This document shows positions 61,601-64,000 of a stretch of DNA of 64,000 bases, piece by piece. The DNA comes from an uncultured Acidimicrobiales bacterium. GTDB lineage: Bacteria > Actinomycetota > Acidimicrobiia > Acidimicrobiales > SZUA-35. The notes under the pieces were generated by a model that was not told the DNA's origin, searched no databases, and worked only from the letters and a program-made list of their open reading frames with translations. The stretch covers positions 62,001 through 126,000 of the forward strand of contig CALAJV010000011.1 in assembly GCA_937922805.1 (NCBI GenBank), given 5' to 3'. Each line of letters starts with the position of its first letter. The stretch's first letter is position 1. A program made the position numbers and the translations under genes.

Positions 61601-62246
61601 TGCCGCCGATCGTGCTGGCGATCGAGCCAGCCGCCGAATTGCGATAATTTCAAACTGTGCTTCGGCGGTTCGACTAGGAGAGCCAGAACGGGCCATTCGA
61701 TGGGCTGCTCGATTCGATGACATCCATGAAGAACCGAACGTAGTAGGCGAAGCTGACCTCGTCGTTTCCTTAGCACTGGCGATGCTGCAGCGGGGGTCGG
61801 TTGACGAAGCGGCGTCTCAACTTTCATGGAGCCAGCCAACATCAACTGACACCGTGGACTTTTACGGCATAGCAGTCGGGGCTATCGTCGCCGCTGTCCA
61901 AGGCCGACCCGAAGCGGTCGAACAAGCCGCTAGTAGCGTGTTGGCCGACGGTTCGACCTACCTGGACCGTGTCTTTGTGCTGATGGCAAAGGCCGGCGTG
62001 TCGGCTCGAGCCGACGATGAGGTCGGCGTCGCCCAGGCGCTTCAAGCGGCTAGTAGCGAACTACGACAGACCGATGATGAAACAACTCGACTCATCGTGG
62101 CTTTGGCGGCCGCCATTTTCACGTTAGGTGATGTGGAGGGCGCTGGGCAGAAAATGCGACGCGCTGGAATGGACCCAAAGAGTTGGAAAACGGTTTGGGA
62201 GCTTGTCGGGTCGAAACCAGGGCAACAGGTCACCGATAGTCTCTAG
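58671..62246 (+). CDS. Zinc ribbon, class III nucleotide cyclase, AAA-type ATPase and TPR regulator
   Basis: A 1191-residue multidomain protein. Residues 3-21 are a zinc ribbon (C3, C6, C17, C20). Residues 30-220 are a class III cyclase domain: metal-binding Asp40 in FADIVGFT, the second metal site GDAIVALFG, and the substrate/transition-state segment TAMGDVMNSASRLQGLA. An ATPase domain follows with Walker A VVVGEAGMGKSRL and a Walker B-like VVLLMSDMHWA, as in AfsR/LAL-type proteins. The last 600 residues are helical repeats that read as TPR. The layout is that of actinobacterial adenylate cyclase/ATPase fusions, whose signals are mostly unknown. No DNA-binding domain is seen. The product may be cAMP, matching the Crp-family gene at the far left, but this is inference. 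Confidence 0.85.
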   Translation: MTCRSCGQPVADDARFCPNCGALQTVAEEERRVVTALFADIVGFTGLAEHRDPEEVKHLVDRCFEQLANDITEFGGVVDKVVGDAIVALFGAPVAHEDDPERAVRAALKMQATLQSMAESLQPAQTSLASAESLVASTVIEMRIGINTGEVLVGTSRAGGDYTAMGDVMNSASRLQGLAQPSEILVGQATYNATNLAISYDSAGEHEVRGREELLAAWRAVESIRLPGAHRSGPDIFVGREHERQLLSTQSIMAVRQRRTQLSVVVGEAGMGKSRLVEEVARDAVENLDAVILRGRCVPYGEANVWWPVAEVLRGLFELPLDLDRVEVESKLRGELAKMDGGRQHVRLERHLQALLHSMGFKTPLRGGDRNRNRSEVFLAFTNVMEHILVNNPVVLLMSDMHWAADAVWALLDHTLGELSRSPLMVLMTAREVTHNSLFEGQYGTSVLQLGPLSDDAMEHLVDELAPDLPTETATDLVIRSGGNPFFLEELIDLVLANNLRASENPQADPNHVASDSASSVALLELPDTLRGIVSARLDALEVSERSLLEDAAVLGRNSTVAGLATLASVTREVTSIDVDLNRLVAGDFLVVDGPRYEFRSDLVRDVAYSRLPKTARAQRHYGIARWLESAQTGEVRNSVVVAIADHYRSAAQLVSELSVVPNVDRLDAVTKALYWLDQAGERALNVGESNDAEKWFTFGVELAVDDETLAKFLYGRAKARCEVRDIAGARNDLGRLDTLAGHDPVMSASSLLIRGDVDRKARDHQRASSRLREAADRFAALGIANQQALALRLLGLNEISSGDDALARQALDSSRQVAAQANDRRSEAWALQSMSWHEFTRGRIQRANQLVSQAIEIFVEIGDQSGLIWAQGVQAWVAFHSGQWQVARSLVEGILPEVKRQGDPWGEALILNLAGSLALWSGKAAEAMQLTKQAEEKALRAESLNLSVQARAFQGRALVSLGRIAEGTAALEEAFVAADRAGDRASRRIAIISNCASAVRLGEPERAIRWAARFDDIHEEPNVVGEADLVVSLALAMLQRGSVDEAASQLSWSQPTSTDTVDFYGIAVGAIVAAVQGRPEAVEQAASSVLADGSTYLDRVFVLMAKAGVSARADDEVGVAQALQAASSELRQTDDETTRLIVALAAAIFTLGDVEGAGQKMRRAGMDPKSWKTVWELVGSKPGQQVTDSL

Positions 62247-62259
62247 CCAATGGCAACGG

Positions 62260-62703
62260 CTATCCGACAGCTGGAATAACTAGTTCTTGCCCTGGCTTGA
62301 TGGTGTCGACATCGCCAATTCCGTTTGCGGCCGACAACTCAGACAACGGCACGCTGAACCTCTCGGCAATAACCGACAACGTGTCACCGGTTTGAACAAC
62401 GTAGGTGCTGGCCGCAGTCGTCGGTGCCTCAGTGGTAGAAGTAGTCTGGACTGCGGTTTGGGCCGTGGTGGCGGTTACTAGCTGGTCGTCGCTTATGACC
62501 CGAACCCCAGCCATCTGCTCGGTCGAGGGCACATCAGCAGTTTCGTTCAACTGGGTACCGGATCCATCTTCGACCACAGAACTGTCTGCCGGGACGCTCG
62601 TGGGGGCCGCAACCACGCCGTCGCTAGGAGCAGAACGACCGCAAGAACTCACGGCGAACGTGATTACGAGCGCAAACAGAATTGATTTGGCACCAACCGT
62701 CAC
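62260..62703 (-). CDS. LysM-domain lipoprotein
   Basis: A protein with a C-terminal LysM peptidoglycan-binding domain (TYVVQTGDTLSVIAERFSVPLSELSAANGIGDVDTIKPGQELVIP) behind a Thr/Ala/Ser-rich linker. A signal with lipobox VSSC precedes it (KSILFALVITFAVSSC). From the GTG at 62703 the protein has 147 residues and reads as a normal lipoprotein. The open frame goes on upstream to a TTG at 62838, which would add 45 basic residues before the signal and make it unusual; a GTG at 62775 is a third choice. No start has a good ribosome site. LysM binds cell-wall glycan, so it should sit outside the membrane. Convergent with the cyclase gene. Confidence 0.75.
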   Translation of the reverse strand: MTVGAKSILFALVITFAVSSCGRSAPSDGVVAAPTSVPADSSVVEDGSGTQLNETADVPSTEQMAGVRVISDDQLVTATTAQTAVQTTSTTEAPTTAASTYVVQTGDTLSVIAERFSVPLSELSAANGIGDVDTIKPGQELVIPAVG

Positions 62704-62867
62704 TGGAGATTGAGCTGCTATTCGCCTTTGAATTTTCCGACCGAAGGTAGCTTCGACCGCCGCAAGTAGATCCACCTTCGAGAGATTAACAGAACAACCG
62801 GGACGGTTTTTATGATGTTGGTGAAGTTTCTTCAACAAGTGGCTAGATCAGGTTGACAGATGCGTCA

Positions 62868-64000
62868 CTAACGGGACCGACGCTTGCCGGTAGTGTTATT
62901 CTTTTTGCTTCGACGCTCGCCTCGTTCTTTGCGCTCGGCGTCAGCCCGATCTCGTGATTCTGAACGGCGATCGAGGTCTTCGAGCTGCTCTTCTTGGAGG
63001 GTGAGATCGGCCATCAGATCGTTCCAATGCTCCAAACGACGAGGCTGAATCGAGTTTTCGGCTAAAGCCTGTTGGATGGCGCAGCCGGGCTCGCCGCCAT
63101 GCTGACAGTTGGCGAATCGGCAACGATCGACTTCTTCGCTGATCTCCGGGAAGGCCCGGGCCATTCCGTCATACGCTTGCCAGAGACCAATTTCACGGAT
63201 TCCTGGAGTATCGATTATGAAACTTACCGGTTCGTCTGCGGTTTGAATGTGCGAGTCATTCGTTGGTAGTGGGATCAGGTCACGGGTTACTGTGGTGTGG
63301 CGACCCCGACGGTCGGTGGCTCGAACCTCTCCGGTTCGTTGCACATGACCGCCCGACAACGCGTTGACCAGAGTTGATTTGCCAATACCGCTGAGACCCA
63401 TTAGCGCCACCGTGTTGCCGGGAGCAATTTTGTCTCTGAGTTCGTCAATTCCGGTGCCTTCGGTGCTGGATATAGCAATGGTGTCTACGCCGGGGGCAAT
63501 CGCAGCCACCTCGGCAACTCGCTGTTCGCTGTCGGTGACTTGGTCGGATTTGGTTAGCAGCACCGTTGGGAGCGCTCCGCTATCCCAGGCAACAACTAGC
63601 TGGCGCTCAATCCGGCGAAGGCTCACGTCTCTATCGAGTCCGTCCATTACGAATACGTGGTCGATGTTGGCGGCCAATACCTGAGCTTCCGGGTAGCGGC
63701 CGGCCGCTCGACGACTTAGCTGTGTTCGGCGATCGGCGATGGCGGCCAAACTAGGGCCGTCATCTGGGTCGTCTTCAACTACGACGTAGTCGCCAGTGGC
63801 CGGAGCGGTGCCGGTGTTGGACCGTATTGACGCCGAAGCAGCCAAGATGGCATCCCCTCCGGTGAATACAACACAGTAGCCTCGACTAACGCGGCCAATT
63901 CGACCTCGAGCGATTTGCCGATCTGATGCGACCGAGTCAGCCCATTGATCGTGGTCGCTAGTCCAACCTAGCGATGTCAGCGATGGTGTTAGGCGGCTTA
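62868..64000 (-). CDS. rsgA: Ribosome small subunit-dependent GTPase RsgA (partial, runs off the right edge)
   Basis: RsgA helps mature the 30S subunit. It is a circularly permuted GTPase: an N-terminal OB fold, then the GTPase motifs in the order G4 (LTKSD), G1 (GLSGIGKST), G3 (DTPG), and a zinc-binding C-terminus with CRFANCQHGGEPGC. The frame stays open from 63845 to the right edge. Translated, it gives LTSLGWTSDHDQ, RGRIGRVSRGYCVVFTGG and then ASASIRSN, which is the expected RsgA N-terminal OB region. The TTG at 63845 is therefore not the start, and the true start lies at or beyond the window edge. The tail is rich in Arg, Lys and Glu. Confidence 0.93.
   Translation of the reverse strand, partial: SRLTPSLTSLGWTSDHDQWADSVASDRQIARGRIGRVSRGYCVVFTGGDAILAASASIRSNTGTAPATGDYVVVEDDPDDGPSLAAIADRRTQLSRRAAGRYPEAQVLAANIDHVFVMDGLDRDVSLRRIERQLVVAWDSGALPTVLLTKSDQVTDSEQRVAEVAAIAPGVDTIAISSTEGTGIDELRDKIAPGNTVALMGLSGIGKSTLVNALSGGHVQRTGEVRATDRRGRHTTVTRDLIPLPTNDSHIQTADEPVSFIIDTPGIREIGLWQAYDGMARAFPEISEEVDRCRFANCQHGGEPGCAIQQALAENSIQPRRLEHWNDLMADLTLQEEQLEDLDRRSESRDRADAERKERGERRSKKNNTTGKRRSR

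Noticed and set aside
62235-62264. GATAG/CTATC and TAGCC/GGCTA pairs between the cyclase and LysM gene ends
   Set aside because: The two possible stems use overlapping bases, have only five pairs each and carry no U-run.
63843-63845. TTG as the start of rsgA
   Set aside because: The frame continues to the window edge and encodes a typical N-terminal OB fold.

Overview
The window is a dense, ordinary-looking bacterial chromosome segment of medium GC content, with short gaps and many 4-base start/stop overlaps. It fits an actinobacterium, most likely from the Acidimicrobiia or a nearby lineage. The reasons are DisA, a HemQ-type coproheme decarboxylase, several F420-dependent oxidoreductase families (an LLM protein and two PPOX-fold proteins), DUF2510 proteins, a PAC2 protein, a fused IspD-IspF, Nei2-type glycosylase and Lhr. 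The class-level placement is inference. No insertion sequence, prophage, integrase, CRISPR array or rRNA is visible. One tRNA (Thr, UGU) is present.

Left third (1-22.6 kb): the end of disA, a dienelactone-hydrolase-like gene, a Crp-family regulator, ispDF, an rRNA methyltransferase, a large repeat-rich membrane protein, tRNA-Thr, a LytR_C protein, glycerate kinase and groEL behind a perfect CIRCE operator. These are followed by nitrobindin, fdhD, hemQ, an S1-repeat protein with a long acidic tail, and a compact operon of an unknown protein, a receiver-like protein and glnD. A Nudix hydrolase, a PAC2 protein, an acetyltransferase and a PQQ-type sugar dehydrogenase lipoprotein close this part.

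Middle (22.9-45.7 kb): a GtrA/methyltransferase pair, an orphan polar-amino-acid ABC ATPase, and a three-gene run of GT4 glycosyltransferase, SAM methyltransferase and an alpha/alpha-barrel protein that looks like one uncharacterised pathway. Then come dtd, a DUF2510 membrane protein, and a haem/lipoprotein operon (hemE-hemG-lnt, each overlapping the next by 4 bases). HelD-like RNA polymerase recycling ATPase, an orphan hydantoinase-like protein and a set of catabolic or redox genes follow: LLM oxidoreductase, DMT exporter, Baeyer-Villiger-type monooxygenase, enoyl-CoA hydratase, nitroreductase, esterase and PPOX protein.

Right third (45.7-64 kb): the giant helicase Lhr, a duplicated-domain lipoprotein, an F420/flavin redox pair, pgi, a MacB/FtsX-type ABC exporter, nei2, a 1191-residue zinc ribbon-cyclase-ATPase-TPR regulator, a LysM lipoprotein and rsgA running off the right edge.

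The points most worth a second look are a crossing pair of inverted repeats that reaches the ribosome binding site of the LytR_C gene, an Lnt protein with serine in place of the catalytic cysteine, the GT4-methyltransferase-barrel trio, the duplicated-cysteine lipoprotein, and a receiver-like gene translationally linked to glnD.
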